Source of the DNA: Archangium lansingense | GTDB lineage: Bacteria; Myxococcota; Myxococcia; Myxococcales; Myxococcaceae | DNA: 64,000 bases | NCBI RefSeq assembly: GCF_026626635.1 | Contig: NZ_JAPNKA010000001.1 | Span: 13,642,001 to 13,706,000 of the forward strand | Direction: 5' to 3' | Shown: positions 53,954-61,651 of the stretch, piece by piece | Position numbering within the stretch: position 1 is the stretch's first letter | Layout of the letters: each line of letters opens with the position of its first letter | Position numbers and translations under genes: made by a program | Notes under the pieces: model-generated | Told to the model about the DNA's origin: nothing | Databases searched by the model: none | Seen by the model: only the letters and a program-made list of their open reading frames with translations

Positions 53954-54487
53954 ATGCGTCCCTGGTTGCTCCTCGCCGCCGCGCTCCTCCCCGGTGCCGC
54001 AGCCGCCGGACACGATGTGTCCCTCGGCGTCACCGCCGTCACCCTCACCAACGGCGGCGTCTACAACGTCACCGCTCCCCGGTTGGGTCTCGAGGCCGCC
54101 TACGCGTACGAGCTTGGCTCCTGGCGGCTCGGTGGCGGCCTGCGCTGGGCACCTTCCGGCCGAGGCAACCTCCCGGTCGAGGTCTATGCTCGCGCTCTGC
54201 TCTCCACGAAGCTGGGGCGGTGGCAGCCCGCCGTGGGCCCCGAGTTGGGGGTGAGCGGCCTGCCCGTCATCATCTCGCCCGTGGGCGGCTTCCCGGATGA
54301 CCTCTCGCGCCAGCAGGCCATGCAGCTCGGGCCCGCCTACGTGGCCGTGCACGCCGCCCCCCTGCGCTTCGCGTTTCAGCGCTTCACCGTGAGCGCCCTG
54401 GAGGTGCAGTGGGGCACCGCGCTCAACCAGCCCGGCTCTACCCTGCGCCTGCAGTTCGGCCTCGTCCACCTGGGGGTGACGCTGTGA
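53954..54487 (+). CDS. Exported beta-rich hypothetical protein (first of a related pair)
   Basis: 177 residues. A signal peptide (MRPWLLLAAALLPGAAAAG) precedes alternating beta segments (RLGLEAAYAYELGSWRLGGG, EVYARALLSTKLGRWQPAVG), consistent with a small beta-barrel outer-membrane protein. The end SALEVQWGTALNQPG then LRLQFGLVHLGVTL parallels the end of the protein at 55494. It overlaps the peptidase start by four bases (GTGA). Confidence 0.78.
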   Translation: MRPWLLLAAALLPGAAAAGHDVSLGVTAVTLTNGGVYNVTAPRLGLEAAYAYELGSWRLGGGLRWAPSGRGNLPVEVYARALLSTKLGRWQPAVGPELGVSGLPVIISPVGGFPDDLSRQQAMQLGPAYVAVHAAPLRFAFQRFTVSALEVQWGTALNQPGSTLRLQFGLVHLGVTL

Positions 54488-55497
54488 GGACCCTGTCCGC
54501 CGCGCTCCTGCTGCTCACCGTGAGCTCCTGTGCCTCGCGGCCCTCCGTCGAAGACGCTGCCGTCTCTCGCGCTGGGGACTTCTCCGCGGGTGTGGAGAAG
54601 GTCAGGCTGGGGACGGACGTGGAGGCGCTCGTCGAGGCCCATGACAGCGACACCCCGCTGGACTGCGCTCTCTTCGATACCTCGGTGATCGACACCACGC
54701 GCCGACCCGTGTGCCACGTCACCCGGGAGAAGGCCCGGCAGCTCGTCCGCGAGCGCTTCGAGGCGCTCGGCTACACCGTCAGCACGCACGAGACGGAGGA
54801 TGAGCGCTTCCCCACCATCAACGTCATCGCCGAGTTGCCTGGTGCCGAGCACCCCGACGAGGTGGTGGTGGTGGGCGCCCACTACGACGCGTACTACTCG
54901 GGCGCGGACGACAACAGCTCGGGAGTGGCCGCGATGCTGGAGATGGCGCGGCTGGCCGCGGGCAAGCGCTTCGCGCGCACCGTGCGCTTCGTGGGCTTCG
55001 ACCTGGAGGAGCTCGGGCTGGTGGGCAGCACGCGCTACGTGCAGGCCCGTCCGGGAGAGGAGATCGTCGCGTCGATCATCTTCGACTGCGTCGGCTACAG
55101 GGATGCACGCCCGGGAGCGCAGCAGGGCCTGCCGGGCCTGCCCATGCCCAACACGGGAGACTTCCTCGCCGCGGTGGCCAACGCCCAGTCCCGTCCTCGG
55201 CTGGAGGAGCTGTACGCCATCTCCTCGCGGCTGGGGTACGACGGCTTCCTGTTGGGCCTGGTGGCGCCGAAGGACGGCTCCGGCCCTGCCTCGGGCAACC
55301 TCATGCGCAGCGACCATGCACCTTTCTGGATGGCCGGCCACAGCGCGCTCTTCCTCACCGACACCGCCAACTTCCGCAACCCGAACTACCACCGAGACAC
55401 CGACGTGCCTTCCACGCTCGACCTGGATTTCCTCACTGATGTCACCCGGCTGTCCGCCGCCGGGCTCTCCTTCTGGGCGGAGGGGCCGCTGCCATGA
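54484..55497 (+). CDS. M28 family metallopeptidase, lipoprotein
   Basis: 337 residues from GTG 54484. Lipoprotein signal LLLLTVSS-C (Cys14). The M28 aminopeptidase domain shows zinc ligands in VVGAHYDAYY, ADDNSSGVAA and the Glu pair FDLEELGLVGS, followed by SDHAPFW. It probably cleaves peptides in the periplasm or at the outer membrane. It sits between two related beta-rich exported proteins with 4-base overlaps on both sides, so all three are one translational unit. Confidence 0.9.
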   Translation: MRTLSAALLLLTVSSCASRPSVEDAAVSRAGDFSAGVEKVRLGTDVEALVEAHDSDTPLDCALFDTSVIDTTRRPVCHVTREKARQLVRERFEALGYTVSTHETEDERFPTINVIAELPGAEHPDEVVVVGAHYDAYYSGADDNSSGVAAMLEMARLAAGKRFARTVRFVGFDLEELGLVGSTRYVQARPGEEIVASIIFDCVGYRDARPGAQQGLPGLPMPNTGDFLAAVANAQSRPRLEELYAISSRLGYDGFLLGLVAPKDGSGPASGNLMRSDHAPFWMAGHSALFLTDTANFRNPNYHRDTDVPSTLDLDFLTDVTRLSAAGLSFWAEGPLP

Positions 55498-56021
55498 GCG
55501 TCTCCGCGCTGCTTGTGCTCTCGGCCCTGGCCACCTCGCCGGTTCCGCATGAGGAGGCCGAGCCCTCACGCCACCAGTTCTCGCTGTACGCGCGCTCGGG
55601 GGCGGCGCTGTACCTGTCGCCGGCGCGCACCCACGGTGGGGTGGGCGGCGGCTTCGGTCTGCGCGACACGGTGGATGGACGGTGGTTGTTGCAGGTGGAC
55701 GCGAGTGCGCTCACGGGCCTGGGCACGGCGTACTCGGTGCGAGTGGGCGCGGGAGTGCAGCGCCAGGGGTGGTGGGCGCCCGCGGCGCTGGTGAGCCTCA
55801 CGGGCCTGTTTGGAGACAGGATGGACTTCCTGACACCCGAGCACGCCGTGCCGGTGCCGGGACCCTCGGTGGGGCTCGGACTGACGCTGGCGCCCGCGCG
55901 CTTCACGTTGGGGCGAGCGCAGGTGTCCGCATTGGAGCTGGGCGTGGGCTTTGGCACCGATCGGCCCGGGCTCGGACTGCTCTACGGACTCACCCTGCTC
56001 GAGGTGGGCGTGGCGTTGTGA
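55494..56021 (+). CDS. Exported beta-rich hypothetical protein (second of a related pair)
   Basis: 175 residues with a short signal sequence (SALLVLSALATSPVP). The body is made of alternating beta strands (HQFSLYARSGAALYLSPA, GGGFGLRDTVDGRWLLQVD). Its end SALELGVGFGTDRPGLGLL then TLLEVGVAL matches in layout the end of the protein at 53954, so the two are probably paralogues. Overlaps the peptidase by four bases (ATGA). Outer-membrane location is inferred. Confidence 0.78.
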   Translation: MSVSALLVLSALATSPVPHEEAEPSRHQFSLYARSGAALYLSPARTHGGVGGGFGLRDTVDGRWLLQVDASALTGLGTAYSVRVGAGVQRQGWWAPAALVSLTGLFGDRMDFLTPEHAVPVPGPSVGLGLTLAPARFTLGRAQVSALELGVGFGTDRPGLGLLYGLTLLEVGVAL

Positions 56022-56025
56022 CGTC

Positions 56026-56048
56026 TCCCTCTCCCTTCGGGAGAGGAA
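56026..56048. repeat. REP-like palindrome
   Basis: CCCTCTCCC-TTC-GGGAGAGG, five bases after the stop of the peptidase operon and before the convergent WYL regulator gene. It could terminate both transcripts. Confidence 0.7.
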
Positions 56049-56095
56049 TCCTCGTCGGGAGCCGGCGTCTATAGCACTCGAGCTGGTATGCAGCC

Positions 56096-57046
56096 TCAGC
56101 CCCTGGCCTGCTGGAGCAATCGTCGGGCGCAGGATGCGAGCTCCTCGCGCAAGGCGTCCGGCTGTTTGATCTCGAAGGCAAAGGGCAGCCGCGCCAGCTC
56201 CCGCGCGAACCAGCCGAGGTCATCACTCTGGCCGCGCAGCAGCACTCCCTCAGCCACCTGTTCGAGCACGCCGAACGAGGGAAACACTCCGCGCCGTGCG
56301 GTCTCGAGGTCTGTCTCGAGCAGCACCTCGATGGCGAACGCGCGTGGCAGCGTCGCAACCGACAGCGTCAGGTGTTCCAGTGCGTCGAAGCCCTCCGGGC
56401 GGGTGAAGCTCACGTCCAGCGGCTGCACGGACCGCACTCGGTCCAGCCGGAACGAGCGCAGCCCGTTGCGCAGGTGGCAGATTCCCACGGCGTACCAGCG
56501 CCCGCCTCGCCAGGCGAGGCCGTACGGGTCGAAGTCGCGCTCGGTCTCCTCATGTTCCGCCGCGCGATAGTGCAGGCGCACGCGTCGCTGGGCCTGGGAT
56601 GCAGCGCTCAGCGCAACCAGTGCGGCGTTGTCTCCAGGTGCGGTGGAGCGAGAGAGGTCGAGCGTCACTGTCTCGTCCACCGCGCGCACGCGCCGCTTCA
56701 CGCTGGCCGGCATCACCCGCTCGAGCTTGGCCTGTGCACTGGCCACGGCGGGCGCTGCTTCCGCGAGCCCCAGCCCTCGCGCCGCGAGTAGTCCGACCGA
56801 TAGGGCCAGGGCCTCGTCCTCGGTGAACATCATCGGCGGCAGCTTGAAGCCCGCCACCAGCATGTATGCGCCATCGCGTCCGCGCTCGGCGGTGATGGGA
56901 ATGCCGAGCTCCTCCAGCATCGCGATGTAGCGGCGCACCGTCCGGCGATCGACCTCCAGCCGCCGCGCCAGCTCCGCGCCGCTCATCCGGCCGTGGGTCT
57001 GCAGCAGCTCGAGCACGGTGAGCACGCGCGTCGTGGGGCGGGACAT
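56096..57046 (-). CDS. WYL-domain transcriptional regulator
   Basis: 316 residues of the YafY/DeoR-like type: an N-terminal HTH_11 helix-turn-helix (RVLTVLELLQTHGRMSGAEL, RRLEVDRRTVRRYIAMLEEL) and a WYL ligand domain (LAWRGGRWYAVGICHLRNGL) followed by a C-terminal WCX extension. It is divergent from a LysE exporter gene; the 123-base gap contains a short inverted repeat, so it may control that gene and itself. Known WYL proteins bind nucleotides or nucleic acids. Confidence 0.92.
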   Translation of the reverse strand: MSRPTTRVLTVLELLQTHGRMSGAELARRLEVDRRTVRRYIAMLEELGIPITAERGRDGAYMLVAGFKLPPMMFTEDEALALSVGLLAARGLGLAEAAPAVASAQAKLERVMPASVKRRVRAVDETVTLDLSRSTAPGDNAALVALSAASQAQRRVRLHYRAAEHEETERDFDPYGLAWRGGRWYAVGICHLRNGLRSFRLDRVRSVQPLDVSFTRPEGFDALEHLTLSVATLPRAFAIEVLLETDLETARRGVFPSFGVLEQVAEGVLLRGQSDDLGWFARELARLPFAFEIKQPDALREELASCARRLLQQARG

Positions 57047-57068
57047 GAGGACAGGCTCGGTTCGAATG

Positions 57069-57085
57069 AGGGCTGATTCCGCCCT
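57069..57085. promoter_or_regulatory. Inverted repeat between divergent WYL and LysE genes
   Basis: AGGGC-TGATTCC-GCCCT, about 23 bases before the WYL start. Position suggests an operator for the WYL regulator; the arms are only five bases. Confidence 0.35.
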
Positions 57086-57169
57086 ATTTACCCCCTAGCG
57101 TGCTTTCCGTCACCCCGCCTCGCGCGCCAGCGTGGCCACGGGTCATCTCTTTCTTCGGGAGTCCTCTTC

Positions 57170-57805
57170 ATGGAGCAGACCGCTCATCTGTGGCTCTTCT
57201 TCGTCCTGGTGTTCGGGGTCATCATCCTTCCGGGCCTCGACATGGCGTTTGTCCTCGCCAGCTCTCTGACGGGTGGTCGCAGAGCGGGCTTCTCCGCCGT
57301 GGCGGGGATCATCGCCGGTGGCGTCTGTCACGTGGCTGCTGGGGCGACGGGCGTCGCCGTGCTGCTGAAGGTCGTGCCGTCCGCGTTCAACGTGTTGCTG
57401 TGGATCGGCGCCCTGTACGTGGCGTGGATTGGCGTTTCCCTGTTCAGGAGCGGCGCCGCCTTCTCGGCCACTCCCCTCGGGGAGAAGCACTCACCCGCGG
57501 CCACGTTCCGCCGCGGAGTGCTGACCTGCCTCCTCAATCCGAAGGCCTACCTCTTCATGCTCGCTGTGTTCCCGCAGTTCGTGCGGCCGGAGTACGGACC
57601 CATCTGGCTTCAGGCCATTGTGCTCGGCACCATTATCGCGGTGACGCAGTGTGTTGTTTATGGCGCCATCGCTCTGGTCGCTGACCGCGCTCGCGGCTGG
57701 CTCGAGTCCAATCCCGCCGCCAACGTCGCGGCTGCTCGGCTCGTCGGCGGGCTCATGATGTTCGCCGCCGTTCTCACGGTCTTCGAGGGCTGGCGCAGCG
57801 CTTGA
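57170..57805 (+). CDS. LysE family amino-acid/metabolite exporter
   Basis: 211 residues and six hydrophobic segments. RhtB/LysE features are LFFVLVFGVIILPGLDMAFV (the PGxD site in helix 1), GGRRAGFSAVAGIIAGG, GALYVAWIGVSLFR and FRRGVLTCLLNPKAYLFML. It exports amino acids or related small molecules through the inner membrane. Divergent from the WYL regulator. A REP-like palindrome follows its stop. Confidence 0.92.
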   Translation: MEQTAHLWLFFVLVFGVIILPGLDMAFVLASSLTGGRRAGFSAVAGIIAGGVCHVAAGATGVAVLLKVVPSAFNVLLWIGALYVAWIGVSLFRSGAAFSATPLGEKHSPAATFRRGVLTCLLNPKAYLFMLAVFPQFVRPEYGPIWLQAIVLGTIIAVTQCVVYGAIALVADRARGWLESNPAANVAAARLVGGLMMFAAVLTVFEGWRSA

Positions 57806-57841
57806 GCCGCCGGCTCACGGGTTCAACTCTGGGCGCGTGGC

Positions 57842-57877
57842 ACCCTCACCCCGTCCCTCTCCCGGAGGGCGAGGGGA
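57842..57877. repeat. REP-like palindrome
   Basis: ACCCTCACCCCGT then CCCTCTCCC-GGA-GGGCGAGGGGA, 36 bases after the LysE stop; inverted orientation relative to the copy at 26021, with one arm mismatch. Confidence 0.7.
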
Positions 57878-57926
57878 AATTGGGCGGAGTCGGGGACTGG
57901 GGAACACCGAGGGGTTTGGTGGTGCC

Positions 57927-58826
57927 TCAGTCCGGGAAGAACATCGGCTCGCGTGAGACCACGAAGTCCGAGATGACCGAGGTCACTTCCGGCGGCAGGT
58001 AGGTGAACTTCACGCCCAGCCCTGGCATCAGCTCGGGCGTCTTGTCGTTTACCTCGCGCGTCCAGCGCACCACCCCCGTTACCTGCATCGCCCGCGTTCC
58101 CGGCAGCAGGACGTCCACGTCCACCGTTGTTCCTCGCGGCACCGACTGCACTGTTGCCACGAAGATGCCGCCCTCGTTGATGTTCGTGGTGAAGCCCGTG
58201 AAGAAGTTCGAGTCGCTGCCCTGGTCGATCGCCGCCACCATCCGCACCCGTGTCCGCGCGCCCTGCGGGTTTGGATCCACCTGCGTCGTGTTCCCCTTCG
58301 CCTGCGCCCTCTCCACCGGGCGCGCCGCCTTCGCCTGGGTGGCCTCGCGCTCGCGCTGACGCGCCGCAGCCTCCCTCTCCCGCTGGGCCCGCGCCGCTGC
58401 CTCCGTCGAGCGCTTCAACCCCGCTTCGGCCTCGGCCAGGTCCTGCTGCGCCCGGGTGTTGAGGTGTTGCAGCGACTGCAGCGCCCGCTGGGCTTCCTCC
58501 AGCCCCCGGCGCCGGGCCTCCAGCGCCTCGTGCCGGGCCGACAGCGCCCGCTCCCGCGCGTCCTCCGTGGAGCCCGTGTGCACCGAGGCCGATTCGAGCC
58601 GCGCGCCTGCTCCTCGCACATGCTCGTCTGCTGGGCGCTCGGCCAATCCCCGCTCCACCTGCTGCCGCAGCTCCATCAGCCGGTGAGAGTGGGTCTCGGC
58701 TTCCGCAGCCGCTCGGCTGAGCTGCTCACCGAGTCGTGCTTCCTGGCTGGCCAGCTCGGACTCGGCACGCGCGAGCTCGGTCTCGCGGGAGGGTGTGGGG
58801 GCGGCGGCGGTGGACGGCGCGTTCAT
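57927..58826 (-). CDS. Coiled-coil PilZ-domain protein (TIGR02266-like)
   Basis: 299 residues. The first ~175 residues are an Ala/Glu/Arg coiled coil (ELARAESELASQEARLGEQL). The C-terminal ~110 residues are a PilZ-type domain of the myxobacterial TIGR02266 class (TTNINEGGIFVATVQ, VPRGTTVDVDVLLPG, GVVRWTRE, PGLGVKF). The usual RxxxR/DxSxxG c-di-GMP motif is only partly kept (N-x-x-x-GG), so ligand binding is uncertain. Start at MNAPSTAAA; the upstream extension reads as non-coding. Confidence 0.85.
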   Translation of the reverse strand: MNAPSTAAAPTPSRETELARAESELASQEARLGEQLSRAAAEAETHSHRLMELRQQVERGLAERPADEHVRGAGARLESASVHTGSTEDARERALSARHEALEARRRGLEEAQRALQSLQHLNTRAQQDLAEAEAGLKRSTEAAARAQREREAAARQREREATQAKAARPVERAQAKGNTTQVDPNPQGARTRVRMVAAIDQGSDSNFFTGFTTNINEGGIFVATVQSVPRGTTVDVDVLLPGTRAMQVTGVVRWTREVNDKTPELMPGLGVKFTYLPPEVTSVISDFVVSREPMFFPD

Positions 58827-59295
58827 CTCGGCTGTCCACTCTAGCGCGTCCTCCCGGGTGCCGACGAGCCCACCGGGCCTCCCTGCCTGCCCCGAGAGTG
58901 GGGGCGCTCCCGTACCCGGGGCGTAGAGGGCTCCGCCGCAGCGGCTCTCAAGGCACGGCCGAGGTGATACCTCGCGCGGCATGCTCCCTTTTCGCGCCGG
59001 CTCTTCGGCGCTCGGGTTTTGAGAGTGAAATAATTGGAAGACATGGAAAAAAGGTGAGCCTTATTTCCGGCTCTCGCTACTGTATCTGTTTGATACGAGC
59101 AAACCATACGTCTCTTCTGGCCAGAAACCCCACAAATCGACGGTCAGGGATATGGCTTTTCATAAGAAGCCTTTATCCTGTGTTCGTTGGGTGAGACGGA
59201 CGGCTCCGGCCTGTCGCGCTGTCACCCCGCACGGGGGGGGAGGGGGTCTCATGGACGCGCAAGACGTGGGCAGTTCACTCCGCCAGGGAGGACAG
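58827..59295. other. Intergenic region, partly AT-rich
   Basis: A divergent gap between the PilZ gene and the small Cys-rich gene. From about 59030 to 59200 base composition falls well below the surroundings, with runs such as GAAATAATTGG and GGAAAAAAGG, suggesting promoters or a foreign remnant. A small hairpin GAGCC-8-GGCTC lies at about 59057-59074. The open frame from 59152 may be coding only from 59296. Confidence 0.4.
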
Positions 59296-59646
59296 ATGGA
59301 CGCTCGACAGTTCGCGGCAGGGATGCAGACCAATGAGGATCAGGCCGTGAGGGCGGGCCGGTTGCGCGGCGAGCGGCGTCGCAAGGCTCGCAGGCGTTTG
59401 GATTTCGCCGCCTATGAGACCGTCGCCGAGCGCAATGCGGAGTTCGCCGCCGCATGTGGCGCGTGCACCTGCTTCGGTGAGCCCCACTGTCTCGACTGTG
59501 GCGGAGAGGGCCGTCCCGGCTGGCAGGTGCCCGACGAGAACCTGTTCCGCCTATATGTGGCCCCTGTCCTCGAGCGCCTTGGCCTCCAGCTTCACGACGA
59601 AGAGGCCCACCACGCCCTGTCCTGGGCCGCGCACAGCGCGAGCTAA
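59296..59646 (+). CDS. Small Cys-rich (zinc-ribbon-like) hypothetical protein
   Basis: 116 residues. A basic N-terminal half (RLRGERRRKARRRLDFAAYE) is followed by ACGACTCFGEPHCLDCGGEG, five Cys arranged like a zinc ribbon, then a hydrophobic helix (FRLYVAPVLERLGLQ). ATG 59296 has GGGAGG five bases upstream; ATG 59251 is possible. Not recognised. It could be a nucleic-acid-binding small regulator. A REP-like palindrome follows. Confidence 0.65.
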   Translation: MDARQFAAGMQTNEDQAVRAGRLRGERRRKARRRLDFAAYETVAERNAEFAAACGACTCFGEPHCLDCGGEGRPGWQVPDENLFRLYVAPVLERLGLQLHDEEAHHALSWAAHSAS

Positions 59647-59683
59647 AGGGCTCACGGACACAGAAACAACCCAGGGTTCGGGT

Positions 59684-59719
59684 ACCCTCACCCCGTCCCT
59701 CTCCCGAAGGGAGAGGGGT
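59684..59719. repeat. REP-like palindrome
   Basis: ACCCTCACCCCGT then CCCTCTCCC-GAA-GGGAGAGGGG, inverted relative to the copy at 26021. Lies between the small Cys-rich gene and the convergent rtcB-like gene. Confidence 0.8.
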
Positions 59720-59757
59720 TGGGGCTCTGAAGGGGTATGGGGACAGCGGTTTGGGTT

Positions 59758-61110
59758 TCAGTCCGCGCCCTTGATGCAGGCGATGGGCTTGAGGCGCTTG
59801 TCTACCTTCGCCAGTCCCGCCATCTCCACCGTGTCCAGCACGTCGTCCAGGTTCTTGTAGCAGGGCCCGGACTCGTCCAGCGGCGTCGTCCGCGTGTTCA
59901 GCAGGATGCCCGCCTCCGCCATGCGCTGGTCTGTCTCGGACTGGTTCAGCACCCGCCTCGCCTCGCCTCGCGACATCCTCCGTCCCGAGCCGTGGTTCAC
60001 CGAGTAGATGGACCGTTCCGCCCCCTCCTCCGCGAAGAGGATGGCGCTGCCCGTCTCCATCGAGCCCGGAATCAGAATCGGGTGTCCCGTCTTCTCCCAC
60101 TGCGTCTTGCGCAGCGCCGGGTGCCCTCCCGGGAACGCTCGCGTGGCTCCCTTGCGCGCCACGAACTTCCCCGCCTCCTTCTGGATGAGGTTGTGGGAAA
60201 TCTCGTAGTAGATGTCCGCCGTCCCGCCGAACACCTCTTCGAGCGCCGCGCACACCGCCTCGCCGATGATGAGCCGGTTGGCCACCGCGAAGTTGGCCGC
60301 CATGTTGTGCAGGTTCCAGTACTCGCGCCCCAGCCGGCTGTCCGCGTCCAGCCAGATGAAGTCCTCGCTGCGCTTGCTCAGCCCCAGCGCCGCCGCTCCC
60401 TCCACGAAGTAGTGCTTCGCGATGTTCCACCCGAAGCCTCGGCTCCCCGTGTGCAACATCACCCACACGCGGCCGTCCTCGTCCACCTGCATCTCCGTGA
60501 AGTGGTTGCCCCCGCCCAGGCTCCCCAGCTGGTCCCGCTTGTCGTAGGCCTTCTCCGGGATGTCCACCCGGTCATCCTCCACCGGGATGAAGTCGCGCTC
60601 CGTCGTGGACGCACTGCGGCCCAGTGCTTTCGCCCCGTGGCGCACCACCTCGGCGAACGTGCGCGCGCTGACGCTCCGCTGCTTCTGTACCCGTGACGCC
60701 CCCACGCCCACCGCAATCCGCTTCGTCACCTCGTCAATCCACTGGCGGCGCTTCGCCTTGTCCGCCACGTCCTCGGCCGTCAGCGTCGTCTTGAGCTGCA
60801 CCATGCCACAGCCAATGTCGTACCCGGCCGCCGTGGGCAGCAGGATGCCGTCCGTCTCCACCACCGTGCCAATGGGCACCCCGTAGCCCAGGTGACAGTC
60901 CGGCGTCACCGCCACCCGCGTCACCCCTGGGAAGGACGCCGCGTTGACCACCTGGTCGAAGACGCCCTCTTCCAAGCCGGGCAGCTCGGGACCCTCGCCC
61001 CACAGCAGCTTGTCCGAGAGGAACAGGTGCGCATCCACCCGCATCGTCTTGGTCTTGGGCAGGACGAAGTGACCCTCCGCGACCTTCTCCAACCTTTGCG
61101 TCCAGCTCAT
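59758..61110 (-). CDS. rtcB: RNA-splicing ligase RtcB family protein
   Basis: 450 residues. RtcB joins 2',3'-cyclic phosphate and 5'-OH RNA ends using GTP and Mn. Signatures are DCHLGYGVPIG, GYDIGCGMVQL (metal Cys), SLGGGNHFTEMQ, LHTGSRGFG and the guanylylated His in VNHGSGRRMSRGEA. Length is close to normal. ATG 61110 has GGGAGA about eight bases upstream; ATG 61131 is possible. No RtcA/archease or RtcR gene adjoins it, so its control is not visible here. Confidence 0.93.
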   Translation of the reverse strand: MSWTQRLEKVAEGHFVLPKTKTMRVDAHLFLSDKLLWGEGPELPGLEEGVFDQVVNAASFPGVTRVAVTPDCHLGYGVPIGTVVETDGILLPTAAGYDIGCGMVQLKTTLTAEDVADKAKRRQWIDEVTKRIAVGVGASRVQKQRSVSARTFAEVVRHGAKALGRSASTTERDFIPVEDDRVDIPEKAYDKRDQLGSLGGGNHFTEMQVDEDGRVWVMLHTGSRGFGWNIAKHYFVEGAAALGLSKRSEDFIWLDADSRLGREYWNLHNMAANFAVANRLIIGEAVCAALEEVFGGTADIYYEISHNLIQKEAGKFVARKGATRAFPGGHPALRKTQWEKTGHPILIPGSMETGSAILFAEEGAERSIYSVNHGSGRRMSRGEARRVLNQSETDQRMAEAGILLNTRTTPLDESGPCYKNLDDVLDTVEMAGLAKVDKRLKPIACIKGAD

Positions 61111-61306
61111 GGCGATTTCTCCCGGAGTCATTCAACCGTTGGCAGCGACGGAACCGTCCATTGGAAGCTGACGGACAGAGCAAGCGGGCAGCCTTGCGAG
61201 CGATCCACGGCTGGCGTGTCGCAGGTGTCGTTCATAGTGCGCCCGCAGTTGCCCCTTCACTGAAGAATTCCCATTCCTATTCCGGAGCTTCAAGGGGGGT
61301 AGGGAG

Positions 61307-61603
61307 ATGGGGATTCTCGGAGCGCTGTTGGTGGCTGTCACCGTGAACGCGGGACCCGTCGACGTGAAGACGGCCCCGGTGTTCAACCCCGCAGTGTGTA
61401 GCAAGAAGCGGGTGGATGCGTGCGGTTGCCACCACGTCTACGGTGTGCGCCACTGTCATCCCAAGCGCAAGAGCGACCACTGTGAGGCCATGGTGCAGGC
61501 CTTCGAGCCCACCGAGCAGAACGTCTCCACCGAGCAGGAGCTCTTCTCCCACGAGCCGGAGCCCACCACCGAGCAGGAGCCGGTGGACTTCGCCACCCTC
61601 TAG
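61307..61603 (+). CDS. Small secreted Cys/His-rich protein
   Basis: 98 residues. The N-terminus MGILGALLVAVTVNAG is a short signal peptide. The mature part begins with a Cys/His cluster (CSKKRVDACGCHHVYGVRHC, then H and DHC) and ends in an acidic Thr/Glu-rich tail (STEQELFSHEPEPTTEQEP). No match known to me. The first part could bind a metal or form disulfides. It stands between rtcB (divergent) and a glycosyltransferase gene on the same strand. Confidence 0.65.
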   Translation: MGILGALLVAVTVNAGPVDVKTAPVFNPAVCSKKRVDACGCHHVYGVRHCHPKRKSDHCEAMVQAFEPTEQNVSTEQELFSHEPEPTTEQEPVDFATL

Positions 61604-61651
61604 CCTGCCTGGTTCACGGCCAATTGGGTGGGGCGGATAGACTTCCGCCCC

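Noticed and set aside
59152-59295. Earlier start of the small Cys-rich gene
   Set aside because: ATG 59296 has a good ribosome site (GGGAGG), while the upstream part contains a run of Gly from a G-tract and lies in the AT-rich gap.
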